Assembly: GCF_009834875.1 (NCBI RefSeq)
Contig: NZ_WVHT01000003.1
Span: 124,001 to 188,000 of the forward strand
Direction: 5' to 3'
DNA: 64,000 bases
Source: Hufsiella arboris
Lineage (GTDB): Bacteria > Bacteroidota > Bacteroidia > Sphingobacteriales > Sphingobacteriaceae
A program made the position numbers and the translations under genes. The notes beneath the pieces are model-generated. The model was not told the origin of the DNA, did no database searches, and saw only the letters and a program-made list of their open reading frames with translations. Positions 54,001 through 63,255 of this stretch are shown here, piece after piece. The stretch's first letter is position 1. Every line of letters starts with the position of its first letter.

Positions 54001-56474
54001 GCTGTGGTAAATATCAGTTGTTCAAAGAATGAAAGCAAATCACAACTACTTGATTCTTGCAATACTGCGGAATTTTGCTGTGGTAAATATCAGTTGTTCA
54101 AAGAATGAAAGCAAATCACAACGACGCCGTTTTTCTGAAAGCCAGTGAATAGGCTGTGGTAAATATCAGTTGTTCAAAGAATGAAAGCAAATCACAACAT
54201 AGACGAAAAAGCGGTACTCAACCTGGTAGCTGTGGTAAATATCAGTTGTTCAAAGAATGAAAGCAAATCACAACAAATCTGTTATGCTTTCGTAGCTGTT
54301 CATCGCTGTGGTAAATATCAGTTGTTCAAAGAATGAAAGCAAATCACAACCATTTTAGTTATCTTTGCCATTTCTTAAATGCTGTGGTAAATATCAGTTG
54401 TTCAAAGAATGAAAGCAAATCACAACTTACCAAGCGAAATACAAATCCAGGCAGAAGCTGTGGTAAATATCAGTTGTTCAAAGAATGAAAGCAAATCACA
54501 ACATTACCACCTAACTCAAAAGGGATTCGGCGGCTGTGGTAAATATCAGTTGTTCAAAGAATGAAAGCAAATCACAACTAAAGGGCGAGCTTTGCCGACA
54601 ACTTCTTTGCTGTGGTAAATATCAGTTGTTCAAAGAATGAAAGCAAATCACAACTCCGCGCGGTAAGTTCTGAAACTGGACTAAGCTGTGGTAAATATCA
54701 GTTGTTCAAAGAATGAAAGCAAATCACAACAGCAACGCGATTAAGCTAAAACAAGATTTAGCTGTGGTAAATATCAGTTGTTCAAAGAATGAAAGCAAAT
54801 CACAACAACTTTTTATATCGTATGATTTGATGAAAGGCTGTGGTAAATATCAGTTGTTCAAAGAATGAAAGCAAATCACAACCGGCAAACTTTATAAATG
54901 GAACCATTTCATGCTGTGGTAAATATCAGTTGTTCAAAGAATGAAAGCAAATCACAACTTGCTAACGGTATGCTTGCAAAAACAAAGAGCTGTGGTAAAT
55001 ATCAGTTGTTCAAAGAATGAAAGCAAATCACAACTTTCCCTAGCGGTTACACGTTAGCATCAGGGCTGTGGTAAATATCAGTTGTTCAAAGAATGAAAGC
55101 AAATCACAACTCCGATTTCGTGGCATCGTAGTACTGAACTGCTGTGGTAAATATCAGTTGTTCAAAGAATGAAAGCAAATCACAACACTATAATGAAACC
55201 TACAAAGGGTCGCAAAGCTGTGGTAAATATCAGTTGTTCAAAGAATGAAAGCAAATCACAACTCCGACAGGTACACTGCAAGAACAAGTTCTGCTGTGGT
55301 AAATATCAGTTGTTCAAAGAATGAAAGCAAATCACAACTGCATTGACTATTGAATCCGGAGATCTGCAGCTGTGGTAAATATCAGTTGTTCAAAGAATGA
55401 AAGCAAATCACAACTTAAAGAACGTTGGGATAAAAAGAAAACAGCTGTGGTAAATATCAGTTGTTCAAAGAATGAAAGCAAATCACAACCAGATTTGCTG
55501 CTTTTGCTCATCGATCGGGCTGTGGTAAATATCAGTTGTTCAAAGAATGAAAGCAAATCACAACTCCGGGACTAATGGCAGTCGGAGGAAGATTGCTGTG
55601 GTAAATATCAGTTGTTCAAAGAATGAAAGCAAATCACAACAAGCTGCATATTCAGCTACCTAAACATAAGGCTGTGGTAAATATCAGTTGTTCAAAGAAT
55701 GAAAGCAAATCACAACTACTGTTCAATATTTCCCCTACGCGCAAAGCTGTGGTAAATATCAGTTGTTCAAAGAATGAAAGCAAATCACAACTATAAAGAA
55801 AGGCTAATTATTGCCGGGGCTGCTGTGGTAAATATCAGTTGTTCAAAGAATGAAAGCAAATCACAACAGCAGCTAACCTCTACTAAAAAGTCTGTACGCT
55901 GTGGTAAATATCAGTTGTTCAAAGAATGAAAGCAAATCACAACGAAAACGCCGAGCAATATCAAAAATTGTTGGCTGTGGTAAATATCAGTTGTTCAAAG
56001 AATGAAAGCAAATCACAACACGTCCATAGATTCTACCGCGGCTGGACGCGCTGTGGTAAATATCAGTTGTTCAAAGAATGAAAGCAAATCACAACCCTGC
56101 ATGGGTAGCTATGCACATGGAAAATGCTGTGGTAAATATCAGTTGTTCAAAGAATGAAAGCAAATCACAACAGCTTCTTATGCAGGATGCTCACCCAGGC
56201 AGCTGTGGTAAATATCAGTTGTTCAAAGAATGAAAGCAAATCACAACCGCAAGCCTACCAGAAAGGAAAAGATTGAGGCTGTGGTAAATATCAGTTGTTC
56301 AAAGAATGAAAGCAAATCACAACCGCAAGCCTACCAGAAAGGAAAAGATTGAGGCTGTGGTAAATATCAGTTGTTCAACGAATGAAAGCAAATCACAACA
56401 ATGATTCATGTATGGAGAACTATTCAGCGCTGTGGTAAATATCAGTTGTTCAAAGAATGAAAGCAAATCACAAC
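54001..56474 (-). CRISPR. CRISPR array: 33 repeats of 46 nt, 32 spacers
   Basis: Repeats start at 54001 and recur every 75-76 bases to 56429-56474. The plus-strand repeat begins GCTGTGGTAAATATC and ends CAAATCACAAC; read in the crRNA direction (minus) it begins GTTGTGATTTGCTTTC, as in other Bacteroidota type II-C arrays, and its first 17 bases pair with the tracrRNA. Spacers are 30 nt, except four of 29 nt (55415-55443, 55490-55518, 55717-55745, 56400-56428). All repeats seem identical except the one at 56354-56399, which has A to C at 56379. Spacers 56248-56277 and 56324-56353 are identical. The predicted transcription start lies to the right (56475-56590) or inside repeats. Confidence 0.98.
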
Positions 56475-56590
56475 TGGGAAAACCGCTGTGCTGAAAGTGT
56501 CTTAGTTATGGTAAGCAGTTTTGAAAAGACGGTATTCCGCCTAGACGCACCTTTCATCTCCTCACCATATTCACTACTTTTGAGCTACTG
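56475..56590. promoter_or_regulatory. Array-flanking region and promoter of the Crp-type gene
   Basis: On the plus strand TTTC, a 19-base spacer and TACTTTTG (a TAnnTTTG match, at about 56576-56583) form a good promoter for the Crp-type gene, with a leader of only a few bases. On the minus strand this segment would be the CRISPR leader; I find no full TAnnTTTG element there. Confidence 0.5.
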
Positions 56591-57172
56591 ATGCTACCCA
56601 TTTTTGAAAAATACATCAAAGCCCAATCCACCTCCTTCACGGACGAGGAAATCCGGCGAATAGGTGCTGCTGCTATTCAAAGAAAAGTTCGAAAGAAAGA
56701 GCTTCTTCTTAACGCGGGCGAGGTATGCCGTTACAAGATGTTTATTACCAAAGGATTTTTACGCACTTACCGCATCGGATCGGACGGAAGCGAGCACCTC
56801 ATGCAGTTTTCGCCGGAATTAACCTGGACAACCGACGGAGAAAGTTACGCTAACCGCAATCCGTCTGATTACAACATCGATGCATTAGAGGACAGCCAGC
56901 TATTGTTATGGAGCAAAGACAGTTTTGACGCACTGCTTACCCTGATTCCGGCACTCAAAGCTTTTTCCGATCAGCTTATCTCTAACAACCTGCATTCCAG
57001 CCGAAACCGCATTTACAAAGCCATAAGTTCTACCCCGGAAGAAAAATACGAGGATTTTATCAGAACCTATCCCGGTATTCTCCTGCGCGTACCTCTGCGC
57101 ATGGTGGCTTCTTACCTGGGTATGTCGGTTAAAACACTCAGCCGCATCCGGCAGGCGCAGCTTCAACACTAA
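56591..57172 (+). CDS. Crp/Fnr family transcriptional regulator
   Basis: A 193-residue regulator. It has the cyclic-nucleotide-binding-like fold (KKELLLNAGEVCRYKMFITK, GFLRTYRIGSDGSEHLMQFS) and a C-terminal DNA-binding part with RVPLRMVASYLGMSVKTLSR followed by IRQ as the helix-turn-helix. Residues for cAMP binding are not conserved, as is common for Bacteroidota Crp-like proteins. It begins 117 bases after the CRISPR array and precedes the reductase gene by 139 bases on the same strand. It may regulate that gene. Confidence 0.9.
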   Translation: MLPIFEKYIKAQSTSFTDEEIRRIGAAAIQRKVRKKELLLNAGEVCRYKMFITKGFLRTYRIGSDGSEHLMQFSPELTWTTDGESYANRNPSDYNIDALEDSQLLLWSKDSFDALLTLIPALKAFSDQLISNNLHSSRNRIYKAISSTPEEKYEDFIRTYPGILLRVPLRMVASYLGMSVKTLSRIRQAQLQH

Positions 57173-57311
57173 ATTGAAATCGGGACAAATGTCCTCTTTC
57201 GAAGCACCGCTCTTTCGCAACTTTGTTAAGTAAATTAAGGATGCTGTTGAATCCCCGTGTGCTATGCATACATGCTTCGCAGCACCTGGCAACAAATTAA
57301 GAAAGAAGAAT

Positions 57312-58208
57312 ATGCGAATATTTGTAACGGGAGCCACGGGTTTCGTCGGCTCAGCCATTGTAAAGGAACTTTTAGATGCCGGCCACAAAGTGCTTAGCCT
57401 TGCCCGATCAGCTTCATCGGCCGATCAGCTAATCGCAATAGGTGCCGAGGTGCACCGCGGTTCACTCGATGATCTCGAAAGCCTGAAGAGAGGCGCAGAG
57501 CTGGCGGATGGCGTGATCCACACAGCCTTTATTCACGACTTTTCTAAATTCGGCGAAAACTGCGAGACAGATCGCGGGGCTATTGAGGCGATGGGTTCCA
57601 TATTGGCAGGCACGGACAAGCCCCTGATTATCACGTCCGGAACCGGTTTATTTAATTTGGGACGCCTTGTTACCGAGGACGATCAAATCACTGTTGGATC
57701 GGCCAGTCCTCGAAAAGCTTCGGAGGAAGCAGCTGCGGTGGTTGCAGCACAGGGTGTTAAAATATCCATCGTAAGACTGCCGCCGTCTGTTCATGATGCC
57801 GGTGATTATGGTTTCGTTCCCTTGCTGATCGCCCTGGCGCGTGAAAAGAGCATGTCCGCTTATATCGGAGATGGCGACAACCGCTGGCCTGCCGTGCATC
57901 GTTTGGATGCCGCACGTTTATTCCGGCTGGCACTGGAAAAAAATGTGCCATCGATCTATCATGCCGTGGGCGAGGAAGGACTGCTATTCCGCGAAATTGC
58001 GGAAGTAATTGGGAAAAATTTGGCTCTCCCGGTAGTAAGCAAGTCCGGCGAAGATGCAGCTGAATACTTTGGCTGGTTCCAGCATTTTGCATCTCTAAAC
58101 AGCCCGGCATCCTCTGAACAAACACGAAAAGCTTTAAACTGGCAGCCTACACACAGGGGCTTGATTGCTGACCTGGATTCGGAAGCTTATTTTAAACGAA
58201 GCGAATAA
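57312..58208 (+). CDS. NAD(P)-dependent extended SDR / epimerase-like protein
   Basis: A 298-residue protein starting at ATG 57312 (MRIFVTGATGFVGSAIVKEL), the usual first residues of the fold; the frame upstream to 57264 is not conserved. The glycine motif TGATGFVG is at residues 6-13, and SGTGLFNLG and ASPRKASEEAAAVVAAQGVK occupy the active-site region near 115-155, where the usual YxxxK is replaced by a region with RKASEE, so it is an atypical member. Relatives are annotated as NAD-dependent epimerases or quinone-type reductases. It follows a Crp-type regulator gene, which often controls such a reductase in this phylum. Confidence 0.8.
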   Translation: MRIFVTGATGFVGSAIVKELLDAGHKVLSLARSASSADQLIAIGAEVHRGSLDDLESLKRGAELADGVIHTAFIHDFSKFGENCETDRGAIEAMGSILAGTDKPLIITSGTGLFNLGRLVTEDDQITVGSASPRKASEEAAAVVAAQGVKISIVRLPPSVHDAGDYGFVPLLIALAREKSMSAYIGDGDNRWPAVHRLDAARLFRLALEKNVPSIYHAVGEEGLLFREIAEVIGKNLALPVVSKSGEDAAEYFGWFQHFASLNSPASSEQTRKALNWQPTHRGLIADLDSEAYFKRSE

Positions 58209-58586
58209 TTTCCTGGTATTTTTCTGTCCTTTGGTGTGTTTAAATAAATACCGGCCATGCGTTTAAGGCCTTGTGACGTATGAGCGAAGCACGGAAGTAA
58301 AGAAACCAAGACTCACTGGCACTGTTTTTCGGAAAATACACATTACTACACCGCGTTATTGGTGTCTCACAAGAAACATTTCAGATCGTTGGTGAGGGAC
58401 ACTAACGATGGGTTAGAGATGTCTCCTATCGTCGACATGACAGTGAAATGAAAGACGCAAATGCTGCCACCATTTTTCACATTTTTTTATCATTCAATTC
58501 CCCGCGATCTCATAGTTTTTCTTTTCTTCATAATTTAGGTTTCCCAACCTGCTTATCCCCTCAATTACGCAAATCAAGAAAAGAAT
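58209..58586. other. Intergenic stretch with a REP-like hairpin
   Basis: About 378 bases between the reductase and the Kelch genes, with no convincing reading frame. A 10-pair hairpin is at 58385-58409: ATCGTTGGTG / CACTAACGAT (one G-T pair) with loop AGGGA. Related GTGTCTCAC and GAGATGTCTCC sequences flank it. AT-rich sequence near 58480-58560 should contain the promoter of the Kelch gene. Confidence 0.55.
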
Positions 58587-60167
58587 ATGAAAATATTTAA
58601 GATTCATCTATATGTGTTTCTAACAGGAGCGGCTTGTTTTCAAGGGTGCAAAAAAGACGCTGGACAGGCAGAAAAACAGGACATTAACTACTCCCCGATT
58701 GCTAAGAGTCTGGCAACAACATCAAGCGATGATTTTTCAAGTATAACCTGGGGATCAGTGAAAAGCCAGCCAATTTTAACTCACGAAGTACACGGCGATG
58801 TAGTAAACGGTAAACTATACATTTTTGGCGGCTATGATGTCAATAAAAAGCCTGCCTGGACGCCCACAAAAAAAGCATTTGTTTATGATCCCATAGCAAA
58901 TACCTGGAAATCAATTGCCGATTTACCGCATACGCCAAGCGGACAAGGCTTCGGTGGCATCACTCACGCCGGCGTCACAAATGATGGTTCAGACATTTAC
59001 ATTGCGGGTGGCTATACATCAAATGCAAACGGCACTAGTCAACTTTTTGGCACTAAACAGGTGTGGCGCTATAACATTTCCACAAATACGTATACGCGCT
59101 TACCCGATCTGCCACAATCGCTGGCAACGGGGCAGCTTCGCTTTTTAAACGGTAAGATCCACTATATGGGAGGAGCCAACTTATCACGGCAGGATGTCAA
59201 TATTCACCTGGCTTTGGATCTTTCTAATCTCACAGCCGGATGGCAAACGCTGGCTTCACTTAATAATCCCGCCAACCATCCGGGATCCGCAGTATATAAT
59301 GGTAAAATCTATTTCCTTGGAGGTGCTCATGAACAAAACGAAAATACCGTTACACAAAAAACGTTAGAAGTTTATGATGAAGCAACAAATACCTGGACCA
59401 ACCTGGCACCGATGCCGGTCGGCCGCGATCATATTGCATCCAGTGTGGTTGTTATGGGTTCGCGAATAATCGTTTTGGGCGGGGAAACATCGCACAACGT
59501 TTTGAGCAAACTGGTGTCGGCCTATTCACCTGCAACCAACACATGGGCCGAACTTACTCCGCTTAATACGGCTAAATCAGCAGGCGTTGCGGGTGTGTTA
59601 GATGGAAACATTTATTATACCGGCGGAAATTTTGCTGCCACAAATCGAAAGGGAGTGCCGGTATATAACACCACTGAGACAATTTTACTGCCTACAGACG
59701 ATGCTTATGTACGCGACGGAAGCTTCGCGGCAGACAATTATGGGCTGGATACGATTCTATTCGTGAAGGCTTCAACAAGTTCAGGCTTTTCAAGAAAATC
59801 TTATTTAAAATTTTCGCTAAGCGATATCAGTTCGGTAAATACAGCCAGGCTTAGAATTTATGGTTATAATGCCGACAATAGCTCTACCATTACAATTTCC
59901 TGTTATTCTGTAGATAACGATTCATGGACGGAACAAACGATTTCGCAAAACAATGCTCCGTCGAATGGAACAACCGCGTTAAGCACGTCAGCGGTAAATA
60001 ATGTCCGTAAGTATATAGAATTTGACGTAACCAATTTTGTAAAAGCACAAGCGGCTGGAGACAAATTGGTAAGTTTCGCAATCAGGGACGCAGGAAATAC
60101 AAAAATCAGCTTATACTTTAACAGCGGACAAAACAATTCAAATAAACCTCAGCTGATTATAAACTAG
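58587..60167 (+). CDS. Kelch-repeat lipoprotein with C-terminal DNRLRE/CBM-like domain
   Basis: A 526-residue exported protein. The signal peptide ends in a lipobox (AACFQGC, Cys21). Residues 60-355 form a Kelch propeller with the repeated double-glycine blades: KLYIFGGYDVNKKPAWTPTK, DIYIAGGYTSNANG, KIHYMGGANLS, KIYFLGGAHEQNENTVTQ, RIIVLGGETSHNV and NIYYTGGNFA. The last 165 residues form a DNRLRE-type beta domain: LPTDDAYVRDGSFAADNYG, ILFVKASTSSGFSRKSYLKF, IEFDVTNFVKAQAAGDKLVS and FAIRDAGNTKISLYFNSGQN, as in carbohydrate-binding modules of secreted proteins. Probable role: surface binding of glycans or adhesion. It ends at a bidirectional terminator. Confidence 0.85.
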   Translation: MKIFKIHLYVFLTGAACFQGCKKDAGQAEKQDINYSPIAKSLATTSSDDFSSITWGSVKSQPILTHEVHGDVVNGKLYIFGGYDVNKKPAWTPTKKAFVYDPIANTWKSIADLPHTPSGQGFGGITHAGVTNDGSDIYIAGGYTSNANGTSQLFGTKQVWRYNISTNTYTRLPDLPQSLATGQLRFLNGKIHYMGGANLSRQDVNIHLALDLSNLTAGWQTLASLNNPANHPGSAVYNGKIYFLGGAHEQNENTVTQKTLEVYDEATNTWTNLAPMPVGRDHIASSVVVMGSRIIVLGGETSHNVLSKLVSAYSPATNTWAELTPLNTAKSAGVAGVLDGNIYYTGGNFAATNRKGVPVYNTTETILLPTDDAYVRDGSFAADNYGLDTILFVKASTSSGFSRKSYLKFSLSDISSVNTARLRIYGYNADNSSTITISCYSVDNDSWTEQTISQNNAPSNGTTALSTSAVNNVRKYIEFDVTNFVKAQAAGDKLVSFAIRDAGNTKISLYFNSGQNNSNKPQLIIN

Positions 60168-60221
60168 CTAATGCTAAAGACATCATTGCATTGAGATATA
60201 TTATAAACTGGAATCACAAAC

Positions 60222-60256
60222 AAAAAAGGGGAATCGTAATGACTCCCCTTTTTTAT
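60222..60256. terminator. Bidirectional terminator between Kelch and L,D-transpeptidase genes
   Basis: AAAAAAGGGGA and TCCCCTTTTTT are complementary across an 11-base loop, giving a T run on both strands between two convergent genes. Confidence 0.88.
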
Positions 60257-60273
60257 TTCTTACATGTATACTG

Positions 60274-61056
60274 TTAACCGGCATTAAACGAATCAAATAC
60301 ATTTTGCTGGTTAAGAAAATTAGATTTATAGGCTCCATCTGTTCCATTGATAAACAGGCAGGAATGCCCTTTTACCTGGTCTATAATGGGTTTGCTTAGT
60401 TCCGGTGGCAGGGCCGGACAGCCAAAGCTTCTACCTAATCGTCCATGCTGATTAATAAAGTTCTGGCTGACATAATCAGCTGCATGCATCACGATAGCAC
60501 GACTTAAAGCATTGTTATTATAGCCGGCATCCATTCCATTAAGCTTCAATGAAAGGCCATGTTTGCCAAAATATGTACCTTCAGTTACATAAAAACCAAG
60601 GCTGCTTTGGTGCGATTCCGCATTGTTTGAAAAATTCGTCGCCACATCGTCACCACTTCCCTGTCCGTGTGCAACCAATGAGTTAAAAAGAAGCTTCCTG
60701 TTTGCGACGTCAATTACCCAAAGTCTTTTTTGTTTACTTGAGCGGGACAAATCGACAATAGTGATCAGATCTTTTGAAAGAATTCCCTCCTGCTTCATGT
60801 TGTAAAAACCAACAAGTGCTTTCTTGAAAACGTTTATATCAAGATCTGTTCCCTGTAAATTAGCTGCCTGATAGATTCCGCTTACATATTGTTCAAAGCG
60901 AGACTCGCGGGATACAGTTTTTACTTCGCCATCTGCTTTTGCGGCATGAGCCTTCCCATCTGCTTTCCAGCTTAAAAACCCTGTAATCAATAATATAGCA
61001 ACAGCTGCAATAATGTACGATGAATATTTTCTCATAATCTTCACTAAACTTTCCAA
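60274..61056 (-). CDS. Murein L,D-transpeptidase catalytic domain (YkuD_2-like) protein
   Basis: A 260-residue exported or membrane-anchored protein with a signal/anchor segment (YIIAAVAILLITGFLSW, residues 14-30). The catalytic domain contains LITIVDLSRSSKQKRLWVID near residue 100, VAHGQGSGDDVATNFSNN near 140, and the catalytic MHAADYVSQNFIN with GRSFGCPALPPELS near 225, a His and Cys pair (SxGCP). Such enzymes attach or cross-link meso-diaminopimelate residues in the cell wall. Here no peptidoglycan-binding domain is seen. Confidence 0.87.
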   Translation of the reverse strand: MESLVKIMRKYSSYIIAAVAILLITGFLSWKADGKAHAAKADGEVKTVSRESRFEQYVSGIYQAANLQGTDLDINVFKKALVGFYNMKQEGILSKDLITIVDLSRSSKQKRLWVIDVANRKLLFNSLVAHGQGSGDDVATNFSNNAESHQSSLGFYVTEGTYFGKHGLSLKLNGMDAGYNNNALSRAIVMHAADYVSQNFINQHGRLGRSFGCPALPPELSKPIIDQVKGHSCLFINGTDGAYKSNFLNQQNVFDSFNAG

Positions 61057-61191
61057 ACGAAAATACTAATACTTATTTTGATTTACTGAATAACAAAGAT
61101 AAAACTTTATCATTTTCAATTTATCCGTTAATTGTCAGTTTAAATTCCAATAATTTAGGATGCTAATAATTTTAGTTGCTAAATTTGTCTT

Positions 61192-62574
61192 ATGTATGCG
61201 ATTGTTGATATTGAAACAACGGGGGGCCATGCTCAAACAAATGGTATAACCGAGATCGCGATCGTTCTGCACGATGGGGTTTGTGTTACCGAGCGATATG
61301 AAACTCTCGTTAATCCGCAAATTGCTATTCCGCCGTTCATTACAGCGCTCACCGGCATCAGTAATGACATGGTTTTTAATGCCCCTGCCTGGATTGATGT
61401 CGCCGAAACCATTCATAAACTCCTGGAAAACAAAATTTTCATTGCACACAATGTAAATTTTGATTACTCGTTTGTAAAGTTTCATTTATCAAAACATGGC
61501 TTTGACTTAAACTGTAAAAAGCTATGTACCGTTCGTTTAGGCCGAAAAATCTTCCCGGGATTATCGTCTTACAGCTTGGGGAAATTCGCTAAACAAATGG
61601 GCATTAATAATTATTCAAGGCATCGTGCTGCAGGGGATGCTGATGCAACCGCAAAGCTATTCGAGCTGATGCTTCAGAATGACACCAATAAACATATTGA
61701 ACAGGCGCTAAAACATCATTCGAAAGAGCAGGTATTGCCGCCCAATCTTCCAAAAGAACAATTTGAATCACTCCCGTATACGCCCGGCATTTATTATTTC
61801 CACAATGCTAAGGGAAAGATCATATACGTCGGAAAAGCAAAAAATATAAGGCGGCGGGTGTTCAGCCATTTCTCGAATAACAGTCCCCGTAAACAGAAAC
61901 AGGACTTTTTACGCGATATTCATCAGCTCAGCTACCAGGATTGCGGCAATGAGCTAATTTCATTTATTCTCGAGGAGATCGAGATCAAACGTTTGTGGCC
62001 CGAATATAACCGCGCGCAAAAGCGATTTGAGCAACAATGGGGCATATTCCTTTTTGAGGACCAAAACGGGTATACCAGGTTAGCGGTCGACAAAAAATCG
62101 CGCCTTACGAATCCTGTGTTATCGTTTAACCAGGCGCTGGAAGCTTACAACTTTTTAAGCCGCTTTGTTGAGGATAACGAGCTTTGTCCGAAATTGTGCT
62201 TCATACAACGTAACCGCCTGGAATGCGCCGGTTTAATTTCAGGAAAATGCCACGGTCCATGTTGCGGAAAAGAACAAGCAGAAACTTATAACAAGCGGGT
62301 CGAAGATGCATTTCGTAGCCTAAAGCTCGCCCAGCCGACTTATGCAATTATCGAAAGCGGGCGAATGAGAGATGAAAAGAGCTGTATCCTGGTTGAACAG
62401 GGAAAGTTCTACGGCCTGGGTTATATTCAAAGCGAATCTGTTATGGATGATCTAGAGCTTGTCAAAAGATCAGTAACGCCATATCCGCAAACGGAATTTA
62501 TTAAAAATCTTGTGCGAAGCTATGCAAACCGCTTTCCCGAACGGGTTGTTATCTATAATACATCAAATTCATAA
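61192..62574 (+). CDS. DnaQ-like exonuclease fused to UvrC-type GIY-YIG domain
   Basis: A 460-residue fusion. Residues 1-165 form a DEDDh 3'-5' exonuclease (MYAIVDIETTGG with Asp6 and Glu8, IAHNVNFDYSF near 85 and HRAAGDADATAKLF near 145 with the catalytic His and Asp). Residues 190-285 hold a GIY-YIG domain (LPYTPGIYYFHNAKGKIIYV, GKAKNIRRRVFSHFSN) as in UvrC, followed by a Cys-rich linker region (CPKLCFIQRNRLECAGLISG, KCHGPCCGK). Such DnaQ-UvrC N-terminal fusions occur in other bacteria and are thought to work in DNA repair. The stop overlaps the convergent deacetylase gene by 22 bases. Confidence 0.92.
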   Translation: MYAIVDIETTGGHAQTNGITEIAIVLHDGVCVTERYETLVNPQIAIPPFITALTGISNDMVFNAPAWIDVAETIHKLLENKIFIAHNVNFDYSFVKFHLSKHGFDLNCKKLCTVRLGRKIFPGLSSYSLGKFAKQMGINNYSRHRAAGDADATAKLFELMLQNDTNKHIEQALKHHSKEQVLPPNLPKEQFESLPYTPGIYYFHNAKGKIIYVGKAKNIRRRVFSHFSNNSPRKQKQDFLRDIHQLSYQDCGNELISFILEEIEIKRLWPEYNRAQKRFEQQWGIFLFEDQNGYTRLAVDKKSRLTNPVLSFNQALEAYNFLSRFVEDNELCPKLCFIQRNRLECAGLISGKCHGPCCGKEQAETYNKRVEDAFRSLKLAQPTYAIIESGRMRDEKSCILVEQGKFYGLGYIQSESVMDDLELVKRSVTPYPQTEFIKNLVRSYANRFPERVVIYNTSNS

Positions 62575-63161
62575 CCTTGATCGACCCATTGTTCCAGCGC
62601 TTTTGGCAACGCATATTCTAATCGCGGAAAAGCTTTCAGGCTATCGTGAAAAACTACGATAGAACCATTTTCGGTGTTTGACAGAACGTTTTTCAAACAC
62701 TTCTCAGGATTTAATTGACTGTCAAAATCCCCGCTAAGTACATCCCACATTATTACACTGTAATCTTCTTTCAGTATTGATAGCTGGCTTTTTTTCGCAC
62801 GACCATGCGGCGGCCTGAACAAATCGGAACCGGTTAATTCATTACATTGCTCAACATTTGCCAGATAGACACTATCCTCAGTATCCCATCCGCGTAGGTG
62901 GTTAAAAGTGTGATTTCCAACACGATGGCCGTCGTTGATAACTGCCTGAAAAATTTCCGGATGTTTACGTATATTATCCCCAATACAAAAAAAGGTAGCT
63001 TTTATATTAAATTTTTTTAATGTTTTTAAAACAAACGGTGTAACAACCGGAATAGGGCCATCGTCAAAGGTGAGATATATGGTTTTATACTCCCTGCTTT
63101 TATGCCAAACCAGGCCGGGATACAGCCATCGTAAAAATGCAGGTGTTTTGATGAGATACAT
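62553..63161 (-). CDS. Polysaccharide deacetylase (NodB-like)
   Basis: A 202-residue carbohydrate esterase 4 domain. It has TIYLTFDDGPIPVVTPFVLK with the catalytic Asp pair near residue 32, HRVGNHTFNHLRGWD with two metal His residues near 80, FRPPHGRAKKSQL near 115 and VFHDSLKAFPR near 170. It removes N-acetyl groups from chitin-like, peptidoglycan or exopolysaccharide substrates. It has no clear cleavable signal, though the N-terminus is weakly hydrophobic. The 3' end overlaps the convergent gene by 22 bases. Confidence 0.9.
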   Translation of the reverse strand: MYLIKTPAFLRWLYPGLVWHKSREYKTIYLTFDDGPIPVVTPFVLKTLKKFNIKATFFCIGDNIRKHPEIFQAVINDGHRVGNHTFNHLRGWDTEDSVYLANVEQCNELTGSDLFRPPHGRAKKSQLSILKEDYSVIMWDVLSGDFDSQLNPEKCLKNVLSNTENGSIVVFHDSLKAFPRLEYALPKALEQWVDQGYEFDVL

Positions 63162-63255
63162 GCAGTTAAAATAATTTACGAAGATAAAGGATAGGAAATT
63201 AACTTAGTGACCGGATAAAATGATGCCGGTTACAACAATGATCTTTAATTAATAG

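Noticed and set aside
55347-55575. Open frames inside the CRISPR array encoding repeated VVNISCSKNESKSQ or LLSFFEQLIFTTA peptides
   Set aside because: They arise because a repeat plus 29-nt spacer keeps frame for a few units; they are the CRISPR array itself, not genes.
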